Shown: piece after piece, positions 36,456 through 47,541 of the stretch
How the letters are laid out: each line of letters starts with the position of its first letter
Position numbering within the stretch: position 1 is the first letter of the stretch
Assembly (NCBI RefSeq): GCF_001668575.1
Contig: NZ_LZMD01000060.1
Location: 62,001 to 126,000, forward strand
Direction: 5' to 3'
Source of the DNA: Mycobacterium sp. 1164985.4
GTDB lineage: Bacteria; Actinomycetota; Actinomycetes; Mycobacteriales; Mycobacteriaceae
Length of the DNA: 64,000 nt
Notes under the pieces: generated by a model
Told to the model about the DNA's origin: nothing
Databases searched by the model: none
Seen by the model: the letters and a program-made list of their open reading frames with translations, nothing else
Program-made: the position numbers and the translations under genes

Positions 36456-37301
36456 TCAGGAGGGCATGCGTAGGACGTGACCTGCCTCCAGCGCGACCCA
36501 CACGGCGCCTTCGGCGTCGACCGCGAGCCCGTGCGGTTCGCTGCCAGGCGGCAGGTCGATGGTCACGACGTCACCGTCTCCCCCGACACGGGCGAGCTGG
36601 CTCGAACCCCAGAGGGTCACCCACACGCCGTCGCTGGGATCGGCGATCACCGCGTGCGGCTTCCCGGGCAGTTCGATCTCCTGGATCGCGTCGTCCATCG
36701 GTATCCGGCCGAGTCGTTCGGCGAGGATCTCGGTGAACCACACCGCATCGTCGTGCGTGGCGGTGATGCCAACGGGACCCGAAGCGGCGGTGGGGGTTTC
36801 GCGCACGGTCAGTTCACCGGACAGGGTCAGCCGGCCGATTGCACCGGCCTGGTTCATGGTGAACCACAGCGCGTTGTCGGGGCCGGAGACGATCATCGAC
36901 GGGGCGCCGCCGACCGGATGGGTTTCCGTCAGCTCACCGTCGACCGAGACTCGCCCGACGACCCCGGACGTCATCGCGGTGAACCAGAGCGCACCGTCGG
37001 GTCCGACGGTGATGCCGTAGGGGTCGCTGCCGTCGGGCAGATCGACGGCGCTGAGCTCGCCGGCGGTGGTGACGCGGCCGATCCTGTCGTCGTTGCGGGT
37101 GAACCACAGCGCGCCGTCCGGGCCCGCGGTGATGACCATCGGGCGGCTGTCGGGCCCGACCGGGTACCGCGTGACCTCGCCGGTCGCCGTCACCCGGGCG
37201 ATCTCGTGTGCCTGGGCCAGCGTCACCCACATCGCACCGTCGGGCCCGGCCGCGATCCCGTACGGACGGCCGTCGACGGCGACCTTGAGCGCTTGCGTCA
37301 T
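36456..37301 (-). CDS. Virginiamycin B lyase-like beta-propeller protein
   Basis: A 281-residue seven-bladed propeller with repeating GPDGALWFT units (about every 42 residues). His residues in GKPHAV and SEPHGLAV and the WVTLWGSSQLARV blade match the Vgb streptogramin B lyase layout. Vgb-like proteins in non-producers may open cyclic depsipeptides or serve unrelated functions. ATG 37301 lies 4 bp after the glgP stop, so it is co-transcribed with glgP, with no evident metabolic link. No signal peptide is seen, so it should be cytoplasmic. Confidence 0.82.
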   Translation of the reverse strand: MTQALKVAVDGRPYGIAAGPDGAMWVTLAQAHEIARVTATGEVTRYPVGPDSRPMVITAGPDGALWFTRNDDRIGRVTTAGELSAVDLPDGSDPYGITVGPDGALWFTAMTSGVVGRVSVDGELTETHPVGGAPSMIVSGPDNALWFTMNQAGAIGRLTLSGELTVRETPTAASGPVGITATHDDAVWFTEILAERLGRIPMDDAIQEIELPGKPHAVIADPSDGVWVTLWGSSQLARVGGDGDVVTIDLPPGSEPHGLAVDAEGAVWVALEAGHVLRMPS

Positions 37302-37305
37302 GCCG

Positions 37306-39930
37306 TCACGCGAGCGTGACGAGGCCGAGCTCGTTGTCACCCGCCAACAGCGGATGATGCGGCAGCACCCGGACCGTGTAGCCCACCGGTCCCGCGACCG
37401 GCAACGGCGCGGTGGCCGAGAACACGTCTTTGCCGCCGTCGGCGGGCCCGGTGTGCGCCATCGGCACGGTCACCGGATCGACCAGGTGATCGCCGGCGTC
37501 GACGCGGCCGAGCACCGCTTGCACCGCGACCTCGTCGGGCCGCAGACCGGCCAGGTACACGGTGGCGGTCAGCGTCAGCTCCGAGCCAAGCAGCGGGGTG
37601 TCGGGCAGCCCGTAGCTGTCGACGTCGGTGATCTGAAGCTTGGGCCACGACTCCTGGACGCGCAGCCGATAGTGCGCCAGATCCCTTGCGGCGCCGAATG
37701 GTTCACCATCACCACCCGGTTCGACGGTCCGCCGCAGCGACTGCGCCGCCGGCGCGTAGTACTTCTCCGTGTAGTCACGCACCATCCGCGAGGCCAGCAC
37801 CTTGGGCCCGAGCACGATCAACGTGTGCCGCACCATCTCGACCCACCTCGCCGGGACGCCGCGCTCGTCGCGGTCGTAGAACTTCGGCGCCACCGAGGTC
37901 TCGAGCAGGTCGTAGAGGGCGGCCGCCTCGAGGTCGTCGCGCCGGTTCTCGTCGGCCAGGCCGTCGGCGGTCGGGATCTCCCAGCCGTTCTCGCCGTCGT
38001 ACCACTCGTCCCACCACCCGTCGCGGATCGACAGGTTCAGCCCGCCGTTGAGCGCGCTCTTCATGCCCGATGTGCCGCAGGCCTCCAGCGGACGCAGCGG
38101 ATTGTTCAGCCACACATCGCATCCCCAGTACAGCTGGCGGGCCATCGACATGTCGTAGTCGGGCAGGAACGCGATCCGGTGCCGGACCTCGGGCCGGTCG
38201 GCGAACCGCACCACTTGCTGGATCAGCGCCTTGCCGCCGTCGTCGGCGGGGTGTGACTTACCGGCGACGATGAGCTGGATCGGTCGTTCGTCGTTGAGCA
38301 GCAGCCGTTCCAGGCGTTCGGGGTCGCGCAGCATCAGGGTCAGACGCTTGTAGGTCGGCACCCGCCGGGCGAATCCGATCGTCAGGACGTTCGGGTCGAA
38401 AGCCGTTGCGATCCAACCCAGCTCGGCCTCGGCCGCACCGCGCTCCAGATAGGAACGACGCAACCGCGCGCGCACGTCCTCGACGAGCTGCTCGCGCAGC
38501 TGCGAGCGGATCCACCACAGGTGCCCGGTGTCGACCTGCTGCAGCCGGCCCCACACCGCGGGCTCTCGCGCACTGCTGAGGTCCTCGCTGCCGAGCAGTT
38601 CGCGCCCGAGTTCCATCCACTGCGGCGCCGCCCAGGTCGGTGCGTGCACACCGTTGGTGATCGACCCGATCGGCACCTCTTCGGGATCGAACCCCGGCCA
38701 AAGCTCGTTGAACATGTGCCGGCTGACGTTGCCGTGCAGCAGCGAGACGCCGTTGGCACGCTGCGCCAGGCGCAGGCCCATATGGGCCATGTTGAACTTG
38801 GTCGGATCGTCCTCTTCGCCGAACGCGACGATGCGATCGACGGGAAGGCCCGGCAGCAGCCGCGACATCTCCCCCGATGGGCCGTCGGTGGAGCCGCCGA
38901 AGTACCGCCGCACCATCTCCTCCGGGAACCGGTCGATACCGGCGGGCACAGGGGTGTGCGTGGTGAACACCGTCGACGAACGCACCACGGTCAGCGCGGT
39001 GTCGAAATCGAGCCCGGCGTCGATGAGTTCGCGGATGCGCTCGACACCGAGGAAACCGGCATGCCCCTCGTTCATGTGGAACACCTCGGGCGAGGGCCGG
39101 CCCTCGAGCTCGATGAACGCCCGGATCGCGCGGACGCCGCCGATGCCGGCGAGGATCTCCTGCTTGATGCGGTGCTCCTGGTCGCCGCCGTAGAGCCGGT
39201 CGGTCACGCCGCGCAGTTCGTGGTCGTTCTCCGGGACGTCGGAGTCCAGCAGCAGCAACGGAATTCGGCCCACCGGGGCGATCCAGACCCGGGCCCGCAG
39301 CTGGTTGTCGAGGCCCTGTTCGCTGGGCATCGCCACCGAGACCAGCACCGGGTGCCCGTCGCGGTCGGTGAGCAGTCGCAGCGGCAGACCCTGCGGGTCG
39401 ATGGCCGGGTAACTCTCGTGCTGCCAGCCGTCGGCGGTCAGGGACTGCCGGAAGTAGCCCGAGCGGTAGAGCAGTCCGACGGCGATCAACGGCAGCCCGA
39501 GATCCGATGCGGCCTTGAGGTGGTCGCCGGCCAGGATACCGAGTCCGCCCGAGTAGTTCGGCAGCGACTCGGCGACCCCGAACTCCATCGAGAAGTACGC
39601 GATGCCGTTGGGCAGCTGTGCGCCGTTCTCGACCTCCTGCTGGTACCACAGCGGGCGGCTGAGGTAGTCGTCGAGATCAGCGGCCAGGCCGTCGAGGCGG
39701 TGCAGAAACCCCTCGTCGTCGGCGAGCGCGTCCAGGCGCTGCGGGCTGACCTGACCCAGCAGACCCACCGGATCGCATCCGACCCGCTTCCACAGCTCGG
39801 GGTCGATCGCCTCGAACAGATCCTGCGTCGGCCGATCCCACGACCAGCGCAGGTTGACCGACAACCGCTCGAGCGCTGCCAATCGATCGGGCAGATGCGC
39901 GCGGACGGTGAACCTTCTCAGGGCTTTCAT
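37306..39930 (-). CDS. glgP: Alpha-glucan (glycogen) phosphorylase
   Basis: An 874-residue GT35 phosphorylase releasing glucose-1-phosphate from alpha-1,4-glucan. The PLP Lys is in GTSGMKSALNGG; FSMEFGVAESLPNYSGGLG and NEGHAGFL are further signatures, of the long-N-terminal bacterial type. ATG 39930 yields the usual MKALRRFTVR start. It is divergent from glgE, so synthesis and breakdown of alpha-glucan flank one control region. Downstream the Vgb-like gene is coupled. Confidence 0.95.
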   Translation of the reverse strand: MKALRRFTVRAHLPDRLAALERLSVNLRWSWDRPTQDLFEAIDPELWKRVGCDPVGLLGQVSPQRLDALADDEGFLHRLDGLAADLDDYLSRPLWYQQEVENGAQLPNGIAYFSMEFGVAESLPNYSGGLGILAGDHLKAASDLGLPLIAVGLLYRSGYFRQSLTADGWQHESYPAIDPQGLPLRLLTDRDGHPVLVSVAMPSEQGLDNQLRARVWIAPVGRIPLLLLDSDVPENDHELRGVTDRLYGGDQEHRIKQEILAGIGGVRAIRAFIELEGRPSPEVFHMNEGHAGFLGVERIRELIDAGLDFDTALTVVRSSTVFTTHTPVPAGIDRFPEEMVRRYFGGSTDGPSGEMSRLLPGLPVDRIVAFGEEDDPTKFNMAHMGLRLAQRANGVSLLHGNVSRHMFNELWPGFDPEEVPIGSITNGVHAPTWAAPQWMELGRELLGSEDLSSAREPAVWGRLQQVDTGHLWWIRSQLREQLVEDVRARLRRSYLERGAAEAELGWIATAFDPNVLTIGFARRVPTYKRLTLMLRDPERLERLLLNDERPIQLIVAGKSHPADDGGKALIQQVVRFADRPEVRHRIAFLPDYDMSMARQLYWGCDVWLNNPLRPLEACGTSGMKSALNGGLNLSIRDGWWDEWYDGENGWEIPTADGLADENRRDDLEAAALYDLLETSVAPKFYDRDERGVPARWVEMVRHTLIVLGPKVLASRMVRDYTEKYYAPAAQSLRRTVEPGGDGEPFGAARDLAHYRLRVQESWPKLQITDVDSYGLPDTPLLGSELTLTATVYLAGLRPDEVAVQAVLGRVDAGDHLVDPVTVPMAHTGPADGGKDVFSATAPLPVAGPVGYTVRVLPHHPLLAGDNELGLVTLA

Positions 39931-40148
39931 CGGGCCATCACGCGACCCAACATTACTGACAATCCGCCGTTGCGCAGGGTCCGCGGCCGGACTGCTTCGC
40001 CCGCTTCGGGTTGGGTCGCGCACTAACGTGGGTATAGGGCGCGACGAGGCTTATTGAACTTGACTTGAACACGACCGAGAAGAACAGCGGCCACGTCGGC
40101 GGTGCCGGCGGAGCACTTCGGTGGCCGCGCCAGAAGAAGGAGTGGTAG
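39931..40148. promoter_or_regulatory. Divergent glgP/glgE intergenic region
   Basis: This 218-bp gap must hold both promoters. A TATAGG element is at about 40032 and AAGAAGGAG at 40134-40142 is the glgE ribosome binding site. No strong palindromic operator was found by eye. Confidence 0.45.
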
Positions 40149-42236
40149 GTGGCCGGTCGAATCGAAATCGATGACGTCGCGCCTGTCGTCTCCGGGGGGC
40201 GGTATCCGGCCAAGGCGGTCGTCGGAGAGATCGTTCCGGTCGCGGCCACGGTCTGGCGCGAGGGCCACGACGCGGTCGCCGCGACCTTGGTGGTGCGCTA
40301 TCACGGCACGGCCTACCCTCGGCTCGCCGACGACCCGCCGGGGCTGGCCAAGACCACCGAGGCGGTGCCGATCGAGACCGTGCTCACGGCCGGACCCCGC
40401 AAGAAGCCGCAACACCTGCCGATGTCGACCGGTCGGACCCCCGACGTCTTCCACGGTGCGTTCGCCCCTGATTGCGCGGGTCTGTGGACGTTCCGCGTGG
40501 ACGGTTGGGGCGATCCGGTCGCGACCTGGCGCAAGAACGTGACCGCCAAGCTGGACGCGGGTCAGAGCGAATCGGAGCTGTCCAACGATCTGTTGATCGG
40601 GGCCCGGCTGCTGGAGCGCGCCTCGGCCGGCGTGCCCCGCCAGCACCGCTATCCGCTCATCGAGGCGGCGGCGCGGCTGCGCCAACCCGGGGACCCGTTC
40701 ACCCGCGCCGGCGCCGCGCTCGCACCGGAGGTCACCAGCCTGCTCGACGAGTATCCGCTGCGCGAGTTGGTCACCCGCGGCGAGCAGTACGGCATCTGGG
40801 TGGATCGTCCGGAGGCGCGGTTCAGCGCGTGGTACGAGTTCTTCCCCCGCTCCACCGGTGGCTGGGACGCCAAGGGCAACCCGGTGCACGGCACGTTCGC
40901 GACCGCCACCAAGGCGTTGCCGCGCATCGCGCGCATGGGCTTCGACGTCGTCTACCTTCCGCCGATTCATCCGATCGGCAAGGTGCACCGCAAGGGCCGC
41001 AACAACAGCGTCACCGCCGCACCCAATGACGTCGGCTCGCCGTGGGCGATCGGCAGCGATGAGGGCGGGCACGACGCGGTCCACCCCGACCTGGGCACGA
41101 TCGAGGACTTCGACGAGTTCGTGGCCGCGGCGCGCGACGACGGCATGGAGGTGGCGCTCGACCTCGCGCTGCAGTGCGCGCCCGACCACCCGTGGGCCAA
41201 GGAACATCCCGAGTGGTTCACCGTGCTGCCCGACGGCGCGATCGCCTATGCGGAGAATCCACCGAAGAAGTACCAGGACATCTACCCGCTGAACTTCGAC
41301 AACGACCCGGCCGGGCTCTACGAAGAGGTGCTGCGGGTCGTTCGGCACTGGATCGCGCACGGCGTCAAGATCTTCCGGGTCGACAACCCGCACACGAAGC
41401 CACCGAACTTCTGGGCCTGGCTGATCGGCCAGGTGAAGAACGAGCACCCCGACGTCCTGTTCCTGTCGGAAGCGTTCACCCGTCCGGCACGGCTGTACGG
41501 ATTGGCCAAACTCGGCTTCACCCAGTCGTATTCATATTTCACCTGGCGCACCGCGAAGTGGGAGATCACCGAGTTCGGGGAGCAGATCGCCGAGCACGCC
41601 GACTATGCGTGCCCGAACCTGTTCGTCAACACGCCCGACATCCTGCACGAGAGCCTGCAACACGGTGGCCCAGGGATGTTCGCGATCCGCGCGGTGCTTG
41701 CGGCGACGATGAGTTCGGCCTGGGGGGTGTACTCGGGTTTCGAACTCTACGAACACCGCCCGGTCCGCGAGGGCAGCGAGGAATACCTCAACTCCGAGAA
41801 GTACGAACTGCGACCCCGTGACTTCGACGCCGCGCTGGCCGACGGTGAATCGTTGGAGCCGTTCATCACCCGGCTCAACGAGATCCGCAAGCTGCACCCG
41901 GCACTGCACCAGTTGCGGACGATCAAGTTCCATCACGCCGACAACGACGCGCTGCTGGCGTACAGCAAGTTCGATCCCGTGACCGGGGATCAGGTGCTGG
42001 TGGTGGTCACGCTCAACCCGTTCGGGCCAGAGGAGGCCACGCTGTGGCTCGACATGCCCGCGCTCGGGATGGAGCCCTACGACCGTTTCTGGGTGCGTGA
42101 CGAGATCACCGGTGACGAATACCAGTGGGGCCAGGCCAATTACGTGCGTCTGGACCCGGTGCGCGCGGTGGCACACGTCTTGAACATGCCGCAGGTGCCC
42201 GCCGACCAACGACTCAATCTGCTGCGTAGGGAGTGA
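40149..42236 (+). CDS. glgE: GlgE maltosyltransferase (alpha-1,4-glucan:maltose-1-phosphate)
   Basis: A 695-residue GH13_3 enzyme transferring maltosyl from maltose-1-phosphate to alpha-glucans, the polymerising step of the GlgE pathway. Nucleophile Asp412 in FRVDNPH, acid/base Glu441 in LSEAF and [14 protein letters not shown] in the barrel are visible. GTG 40149 has a strong SD. Four bp separate it from glgB. GlgE is a validated lethal-accumulation drug target in M. tuberculosis. It is complete. Confidence 0.96.
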   Translation: MAGRIEIDDVAPVVSGGRYPAKAVVGEIVPVAATVWREGHDAVAATLVVRYHGTAYPRLADDPPGLAKTTEAVPIETVLTAGPRKKPQHLPMSTGRTPDVFHGAFAPDCAGLWTFRVDGWGDPVATWRKNVTAKLDAGQSESELSNDLLIGARLLERASAGVPRQHRYPLIEAAARLRQPGDPFTRAGAALAPEVTSLLDEYPLRELVTRGEQYGIWVDRPEARFSAWYEFFPRSTGGWDAKGNPVHGTFATATKALPRIARMGFDVVYLPPIHPIGKVHRKGRNNSVTAAPNDVGSPWAIGSDEGGHDAVHPDLGTIEDFDEFVAAARDDGMEVALDLALQCAPDHPWAKEHPEWFTVLPDGAIAYAENPPKKYQDIYPLNFDNDPAGLYEEVLRVVRHWIAHGVKIFRVDNPHTKPPNFWAWLIGQVKNEHPDVLFLSEAFTRPARLYGLAKLGFTQSYSYFTWRTAKWEITEFGEQIAEHADYACPNLFVNTPDILHESLQHGGPGMFAIRAVLAATMSSAWGVYSGFELYEHRPVREGSEEYLNSEKYELRPRDFDAALADGESLEPFITRLNEIRKLHPALHQLRTIKFHHADNDALLAYSKFDPVTGDQVLVVVTLNPFGPEEATLWLDMPALGMEPYDRFWVRDEITGDEYQWGQANYVRLDPVRAVAHVLNMPQVPADQRLNLLRRE

Positions 42237-42240
42237 CGAG

Positions 42241-44454
42241 ATGACGCAGACCCGACAGGCGAGCAGCCCACATCTGCGGCCGCACACCGCCGACCTCAAC
42301 CGGCTGCTGGCCGGCGAACACCACGACCCACATTCGGTGCTCGGTGCGCACGAGTACGACGACCACACCGTGATCCGGGCCTATCGGCCGCACGCCGTCG
42401 AGGTCGTCGCCGTCGTCGGCGGTGAGCGATACAGCTTCCAGCACATCGAATCCGGGCTGTTCGCGGTGGCGTTGCCGTTCACCGATCTGGCCGACTACCG
42501 CCTCGAGGTGCACTATCCTGGCGGCGACGGCGCGACGCACGTGCACACCGTGGCCGACGCGTACCGCTTCCTGCCCACGCTCGGCGAGATGGATCTGCAT
42601 CTGTTCTCCGAAGGTCGCCACGAGCGACTGTGGGAGATCCTCGGTGCTCACCCGCGCCGCTACACCACGCCTGACGGCGACGTCGAGGGCGTCTCGTTCG
42701 CGGTGTGGGCGCCGAACGCCAAGGGCGTCAGCCTCATCGGCGAGTTCAACCACTGGGACACCAACGAGGCGCAGCTGCGTGTGCTCGGTTCGACGGGCGT
42801 CTGGGAGGTGTTCTGGCCGGGTTTCGAGGTCGGCGGGTTGTACAAGTTCCGCATCCACGGCGCCGACGGTTCGGTCAGCGAGCGCGCCGACCCCATGGCG
42901 TTCGCCACCGAGGTTCCGCCGAAGACCGCCTCGAAGGTGACCAAGAGCAGCTACACATGGGCGGACGACGAGTGGATGGCGCGCCGTGCCGCGCAGAACC
43001 CGGTCTTCGAGGCGATGAGCACGCTCGAGGTCCACCTGATGTCGTGGCGGCCGGGCCTGAGCTACCGCGAACTCGCCACGCAGCTCACCGAATACGTCGT
43101 CGAGAACGGCTTCACCCACGTCGAGTTGATGCCGGTGGCCGAGCATCCGTTCGGTGGCTCGTGGGGGTACCAGGTCACGTCCTACTACGCGCCGACGTCA
43201 CGGCTGGGCTCACCCGACGAGTTCCGGCACGTGGTCGACACGCTGCACCAGGCCGGCATCGGCGTGATCATGGACTGGGTGCCCGCCCACTTCCCGAAGG
43301 ACGCCTGGGCGCTCGGCCGTTTCGACGGCACCGCGCTCTACGAGCACTCCGACCCGCGCCGCGGCGAACAATTGGACTGGGGCACTTACGTCTTCGACTT
43401 CGGCCGCGCCGAGGTGCGCAACTTCCTGGTGGCCAACGCGCTGTACTGGCTGCAGGAATTCCACATCGACGGCCTGCGAGTAGACGCGGTCGCCTCGATG
43501 CTCTACCTGGACTATTCACGCCCCGAGGGCGGCTGGACGCCGAACATCTACGGCGGTCGCGAGAACCTCGAGGCCGTGCAGTTCCTACAGGAGATGAACG
43601 CGACCGTGCACAAGGTCGCCCCCGGCATCGTGACGATCGCCGAGGAGTCCACATCGTGGCCCGGCGTGACGAGGCCAACAAACCTTGGCGGCCTTGGCTT
43701 CTCGATGAAGTGGAACATGGGCTGGATGAACGACACGCTGGAGTTCATCAAGCGCGATCCGATCCACCGCAGCTACCACCACCACGAGATCACGTTCTCG
43801 ATGCTCTACGCGTTCAGCGAGAACTACGTGTTGCCGATCAGCCACGACGAGGTCGTGCACGGCAAGGGCACGCTGTGGGGCCGCATGCCGGGTAACGACC
43901 ACAACAAGGCCGCCGGCCTGCGCAGCCTGCTGGCCTACCAGTGGGCGCACCCGGGTAAGCAGCTGCTGTTCATGGGTCAGGAGTTCGGCCAGCGCGCCGA
44001 GTGGTCCGAGGAACGCGGCGTCGACTGGTACCAGCTCGACGAGAACAGCTTCTCGACCGGCATCCAACGCATGGTGCACGACATGAACACCATCTACCGC
44101 AGCAGGCGCGCGCTGTGGTCGCAGGACACCCGCCCCGAGGGCTACAGCTGGATCGACGCCAACGACTCTGCCAACAACGTGCTGAGCTTCCTTCGCTACG
44201 GCGACGATGGCTCCGTGCTGGCGTGCGTGTTCAACTTCTCCGGCACCGAGCACACGCACTATCGCCTGGGCCTACCGCACGCGGGCACCTGGCGTGAGGT
44301 GCTCAACACCGACGCCGACATCTACAACGGGTCGGGCATCGGCAACTACGGCGCCGTCGAGGCGACCGACGAGCCGTGGCACGGTCGACCGGCGTCGGCG
44401 GTCATGGTGCTGCCGCCGCTGTCCGCGCTGTGGTTCGAGTACACGCCCGACTAG
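42241..44454 (+). CDS. glgB: 1,4-alpha-glucan branching enzyme
   Basis: A 737-residue GH13_9 enzyme introducing alpha-1,6 branches into the glucan made by GlgE. An N-terminal CBM48 region ([20 protein letters not shown]) precedes the barrel with nucleophile Asp415 in [10 protein letters not shown], acid/base Glu468 in AEEST and conserved [15 protein letters not shown] 42241 is 4 bp after glgE, so the pair is one transcript. Normal length. Confidence 0.97.
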   Translation: MTQTRQASSPHLRPHTADLNRLLAGEHHDPHSVLGAHEYDDHTVIRAYRPHAVEVVAVVGGERYSFQHIESGLFAVALPFTDLADYRLEVHYPGGDGATHVHTVADAYRFLPTLGEMDLHLFSEGRHERLWEILGAHPRRYTTPDGDVEGVSFAVWAPNAKGVSLIGEFNHWDTNEAQLRVLGSTGVWEVFWPGFEVGGLYKFRIHGADGSVSERADPMAFATEVPPKTASKVTKSSYTWADDEWMARRAAQNPVFEAMSTLEVHLMSWRPGLSYRELATQLTEYVVENGFTHVELMPVAEHPFGGSWGYQVTSYYAPTSRLGSPDEFRHVVDTLHQAGIGVIMDWVPAHFPKDAWALGRFDGTALYEHSDPRRGEQLDWGTYVFDFGRAEVRNFLVANALYWLQEFHIDGLRVDAVASMLYLDYSRPEGGWTPNIYGGRENLEAVQFLQEMNATVHKVAPGIVTIAEESTSWPGVTRPTNLGGLGFSMKWNMGWMNDTLEFIKRDPIHRSYHHHEITFSMLYAFSENYVLPISHDEVVHGKGTLWGRMPGNDHNKAAGLRSLLAYQWAHPGKQLLFMGQEFGQRAEWSEERGVDWYQLDENSFSTGIQRMVHDMNTIYRSRRALWSQDTRPEGYSWIDANDSANNVLSFLRYGDDGSVLACVFNFSGTEHTHYRLGLPHAGTWREVLNTDADIYNGSGIGNYGAVEATDEPWHGRPASAVMVLPPLSALWFEYTPD

Positions 44455-44468
44455 CGTTCTCCCGCGAG

Positions 44469-45368
44469 CTAATAGAGCGCGTTGGCCAGGTTGCGACGGC
44501 CGGCGATTACCTCCGGATCGGCCGGGTCGAACAGGTCGAACAGCTCGATGAGGCGGGTCCGCACCTTGGTGCGGTCGTCGCCGGTGGTCCGCTTGACCAG
44601 CCCGATGAGCCGATCGAAGGCCGCGGCGACGTTCTGCTGCAGCACCTCGACGTCGGCGGCGGCGAACGCCAACTCGATGTCGTCGGGGGCCGCGTCGGCG
44701 GCGGCGATCGCATCGGGCGTCTGCGAGGTCGCGCGCTGCAGGAACTCGATCTGACGGACGGCGCCCTTGGCCTCGACGTGATTGGGGTTCGCATCGAGGA
44801 TCGCCTGGTACGCGGTGCGCGCGGCATCGAAGTCGCCTTCGTCCAGATACGAACGCGCCTGGGCGAGTTCGGGATCGACCTCTTCGGCCTCCTCCGCCTC
44901 ACCGCTGCCGGGCAACTTGCCCGCGACCGCGTTCAGCAGCGAGTCGACCCAGCGGCGCAACTGCTCCGGCGGCTGCATGCCCTGGAAGCTCGCCAGGGGT
45001 TGACCGGCGGCCAGCGCCACGACGGTCGGGATCGCCTGAACGCCGAACATCTGCGCGACGCGCGGGACGACGTCGACGTTGACCGTCGCCAGCGACCACT
45101 TACCGCCGTCGGCGGAAGCCAGTTGGCCGAGGGCATCACCCAGCTGGACGCTGGCGTCGCTGCGCGGTGACCAGAGCAGCACCACGACGGGAACCTGGTT
45201 CGACCGGACCAGCACCTCGTTTTCGAGATTGGCCTCGGTGACCTCCACTCCACCCGAGGGCGCCGACGCACCGCCGTCACCCGTCGAGGGCCGCTGTTTG
45301 AGGGCGGACAGATCAACCGCACCGGCCATGGAGGCCGCGATAGAGGGGCGTGGACGACTCACGTCCAT
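44469..45368 (-). CDS. Thioredoxin-fold/TPR co-chaperone lacking CxxC (CnoX/YbbN-like)
   Basis: A 299-residue protein: after a 45-residue variable N-terminus comes a thioredoxin fold with VLLWSPRSDAS where the CxxC should be, so it has no redox pair (SxxS). FGVQAIPTVV keeps the cis-Pro. The C-terminal half has TPR-like helices (SYLDEGDFDAARTAYQAIL). Such proteins hold unfolded clients for chaperonins. It corresponds to Rv1324. ATG 45368 is used. Confidence 0.87.
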   Translation of the reverse strand: MDVSRPRPSIAASMAGAVDLSALKQRPSTGDGGASAPSGGVEVTEANLENEVLVRSNQVPVVVLLWSPRSDASVQLGDALGQLASADGGKWSLATVNVDVVPRVAQMFGVQAIPTVVALAAGQPLASFQGMQPPEQLRRWVDSLLNAVAGKLPGSGEAEEAEEVDPELAQARSYLDEGDFDAARTAYQAILDANPNHVEAKGAVRQIEFLQRATSQTPDAIAAADAAPDDIELAFAAADVEVLQQNVAAAFDRLIGLVKRTTGDDRTKVRTRLIELFDLFDPADPEVIAGRRNLANALY

Positions 45369-45375
45369 AAGTTTG

Positions 45376-45756
45376 TCACGTCGTTTCGGGCACCGGCCGC
45401 CCCGGTTGCGCGACGGCCGCGACCGCGGGGGCCCCCAACCGGCCGGTGCGATCCGCCCACATGAGGAAGATCACACTGGCCAGGGGCACGATGCTCGCGA
45501 CAATCCCCAGCAACCAGGTGCCCGCCGCCCACCGGAACGCGATCGCCGCCAGAATTCCGAACACGACGAAGGCCACGAAAACCGCCCCGTGCACCGGCCC
45601 GAACACCTTGACGCCGAGCTCGGTGCGCGGCGTGCCGACGTACTTGAAGTACATGCCGATCAGCAGTCCGACCCAGCTCACGGCCTCGAGCAGGGCGACG
45701 AAACGAAACCACCCGGCGACGGTGCGCTGGTTCAGCAGGCGAGTCATGGCCGCCAT
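45376..45756 (-). CDS. DUF3817-like integral membrane protein
   Basis: A 126-residue protein with three helices, FRFVALLEAVSWVGLLIGMY, KVFGPVHGAVFVAFVVFGIL and WLLGIVASIVPLASVIFLMW. The PVHG motif and layout match DUF3817, like the gene at 21411. ATG 45747 is an alternative start. It lies 7 bp upstream of the co-chaperone gene and may be co-transcribed. Function unknown. Confidence 0.82.
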   Translation of the reverse strand: MAAMTRLLNQRTVAGWFRFVALLEAVSWVGLLIGMYFKYVGTPRTELGVKVFGPVHGAVFVAFVVFGILAAIAFRWAAGTWLLGIVASIVPLASVIFLMWADRTGRLGAPAVAAVAQPGRPVPETT

Positions 45757-45799
45757 TGTGCCCGAAAGCCGGGCCGATTACTACGCGGTGTCGTAGGTC

Positions 45800-46981
45800 T
45801 TACGGTGCGCGGAGGATCAGCGCGTCGCCCTGTCCGCCCGCCCCGCACAGCGCCGCCACGGCGTAGCCAGAGCCCCGCCGGGACAGCTCGAGCGCGGCGT
45901 GCAACGTGATGCGGGCGCCGGACATGCCGATCGGGTGGCCGATGGCGATTGCGCCGCCGTTGACGTTGACCTTCTCGGGATCGACGCCCAACTCCTTGGT
46001 CGAGGCCAGCGCGACGGCGGAGAACGCCTCGTTGATCTCGAGGACGTCAAGCTGATCGACGGAGATGCCCTCGCGCGCAACGGCCTTCTTGATGGCGTTC
46101 GCCGGCTGCGATTGCAGCGTGGAGTCCGGGCCGGCGACGACGCCGTGGGCACCGATCTCGCAGAGCCAGGAGAGCCCGAGTTCCTGCGCCTTGGCCTTGT
46201 TCATCACCACGACGGCGCAGGCACCGTCGGAGATCTGCGACGCCGAGCCGGCGGTGATGGTTCCGTCCTTGCGGAACGCCGGCTTCAGGCCGGCCAGCGA
46301 CTCGACGGTGGTGTTGGCACGGATGCCCTCGTCCTCGGAGAACTCCAGCGGGTCACCCTTGCGCTGCGGAATCTGTACGGGCACCACCTCGTCGGCGTAG
46401 ACGCCGTCTTTCCATGCGGCAGCGGCCTTTTGGTGCGAGCGCGCGGCGAACTCGTCCTGTTCGGCGCGGGTGAACTGGTCGACGTCGTTGCGCTGCTCGG
46501 TGAGCGCGCCCATCGGCTGATCGGTGAACACGTCGTGCAGACCGTCGTAGGCCATGTGGTCCAGCACGGTGACGTCGCCGTACTTGTAACCCGCGCGGCT
46601 GTTCATCAGCAGGTGCGGCGCCTGTGTCATGGACTCCTGGCCGCCGGCCACGACGACGTCGAACTCGCCGGCGCGGATCAACTGGTCGGCCAGGGCGATC
46701 GCGTCGATTCCCGAGAGGCACATCTTGTTGATGGTCAGCGAGGGGACGTCCCAGCCGATACCCGCCGCGACGGCCGCCTGGCGGGCGGGCATCTGCCCGG
46801 CGCCCGCGGTCAGGACCTGGCCCATGATCACGTACTCGACGGCGGAGGCGGGCACGTTGGCCTTCTCGAGGGCCCCCTTGATCGCGATCGCGCCGAGATC
46901 GCTGCCCGAGAAATCCTTCAACGAACCCATCAACTTGCCGACGGGCGTGCGCGCTCCAGCAACGATCACCGACGTGGTCAT
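45800..46981 (-). CDS. fadA4: Acetyl-CoA acetyltransferase (thiolase)
   Basis: A 393-residue thiolase with nucleophile Cys88 in [17 protein letters not shown] containing the catalytic His and the closing Cys in [11 protein letters not shown]. It condenses or cleaves acetoacetyl-CoA-type substrates. Position next to methylmalonyl-CoA epimerase matches FadA4 (Rv1323). ATG 46981. The catalytic triad is complete, so this is a working thiolase, unlike the lipid-transfer-type protein at 57828. Confidence 0.95.
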   Translation of the reverse strand: MTTSVIVAGARTPVGKLMGSLKDFSGSDLGAIAIKGALEKANVPASAVEYVIMGQVLTAGAGQMPARQAAVAAGIGWDVPSLTINKMCLSGIDAIALADQLIRAGEFDVVVAGGQESMTQAPHLLMNSRAGYKYGDVTVLDHMAYDGLHDVFTDQPMGALTEQRNDVDQFTRAEQDEFAARSHQKAAAAWKDGVYADEVVPVQIPQRKGDPLEFSEDEGIRANTTVESLAGLKPAFRKDGTITAGSASQISDGACAVVVMNKAKAQELGLSWLCEIGAHGVVAGPDSTLQSQPANAIKKAVAREGISVDQLDVLEINEAFSAVALASTKELGVDPEKVNVNGGAIAIGHPIGMSGARITLHAALELSRRGSGYAVAALCGAGGQGDALILRAP

Positions 46982-47052
46982 TTACTACCTCCAAAGAGTG
47001 GGTATAGCCATGTGTGTTTCATGACACATTCCGCAAACATCTGTCTCAAGGT

Positions 47053-47064
47053 TACCGTTACGTT
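47053..47064 (+). promoter_or_regulatory. Leaderless promoter -10 candidate for epimerase gene
   Basis: TACCGT (47053-47058) sits six bases before ATG 47065, the spacing for a transcript starting at the A of ATG; no SD precedes the start. The 83-bp gap to the divergent fadA4 gene would hold both promoters. Confidence 0.5.
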
Positions 47065-47541
47065 ATGACCACCGAACACGTAGACGCACGTCCCGCGCTC
47101 GCGAGCGCGCTCGTGACGGCGATCGATCACGTGGGGATCGCAGTGCCGGACCTCGACGCCGCGATCAAGTGGTACCACGACCATCTCGGGATGATCGTGC
47201 TGCACGAGGAGATCAACGAGGACCAGGGCGTGCGCGAGGCCATGCTCTCGGTGCGTGGCGCCCCGGTCGGCAGCGCCCAGATCCAATTGATGGCGCCGCT
47301 CGACGAGACCTCGACCATCGCCAAGTTCCTCGACAAGCGCGGCCCCGGCCTTCAGCAGCTCGCCTATCGCGTCAGCGACATCGACGCGCTCAGCGAGCGC
47401 CTTCGCGCCGACGGCGTGCGGCTGCTCTACGACGCGCCGCGCCGTGGCACCGCCAACTCGCGGATCAACTTCATCCATCCCAAGGACGCCGGCGGAGTGC
47501 TCGTCGAGCTCGTCGAGCCCGCGGCGGACGCGGAGCACTAA
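47065..47541 (+). CDS. mce: Methylmalonyl-CoA epimerase
   Basis: A 158-residue two-module VOC enzyme interconverting (R)- and (S)-methylmalonyl-CoA for propionate metabolism. First ligand His is in AIDHVGIAVPDL; QLMAPLDETS, GLQQLAYRV and INFIHPKDAGGVLVELVEP supply the later ligands and catalytic Glu. It corresponds to Rv1322A. It overlaps the convergent small gene by 4 bp. Reading-frame start MTTEHVDARP is preferred to the longer open frame. Confidence 0.94.
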   Translation: MTTEHVDARPALASALVTAIDHVGIAVPDLDAAIKWYHDHLGMIVLHEEINEDQGVREAMLSVRGAPVGSAQIQLMAPLDETSTIAKFLDKRGPGLQQLAYRVSDIDALSERLRADGVRLLYDAPRRGTANSRINFIHPKDAGGVLVELVEPAADAEH

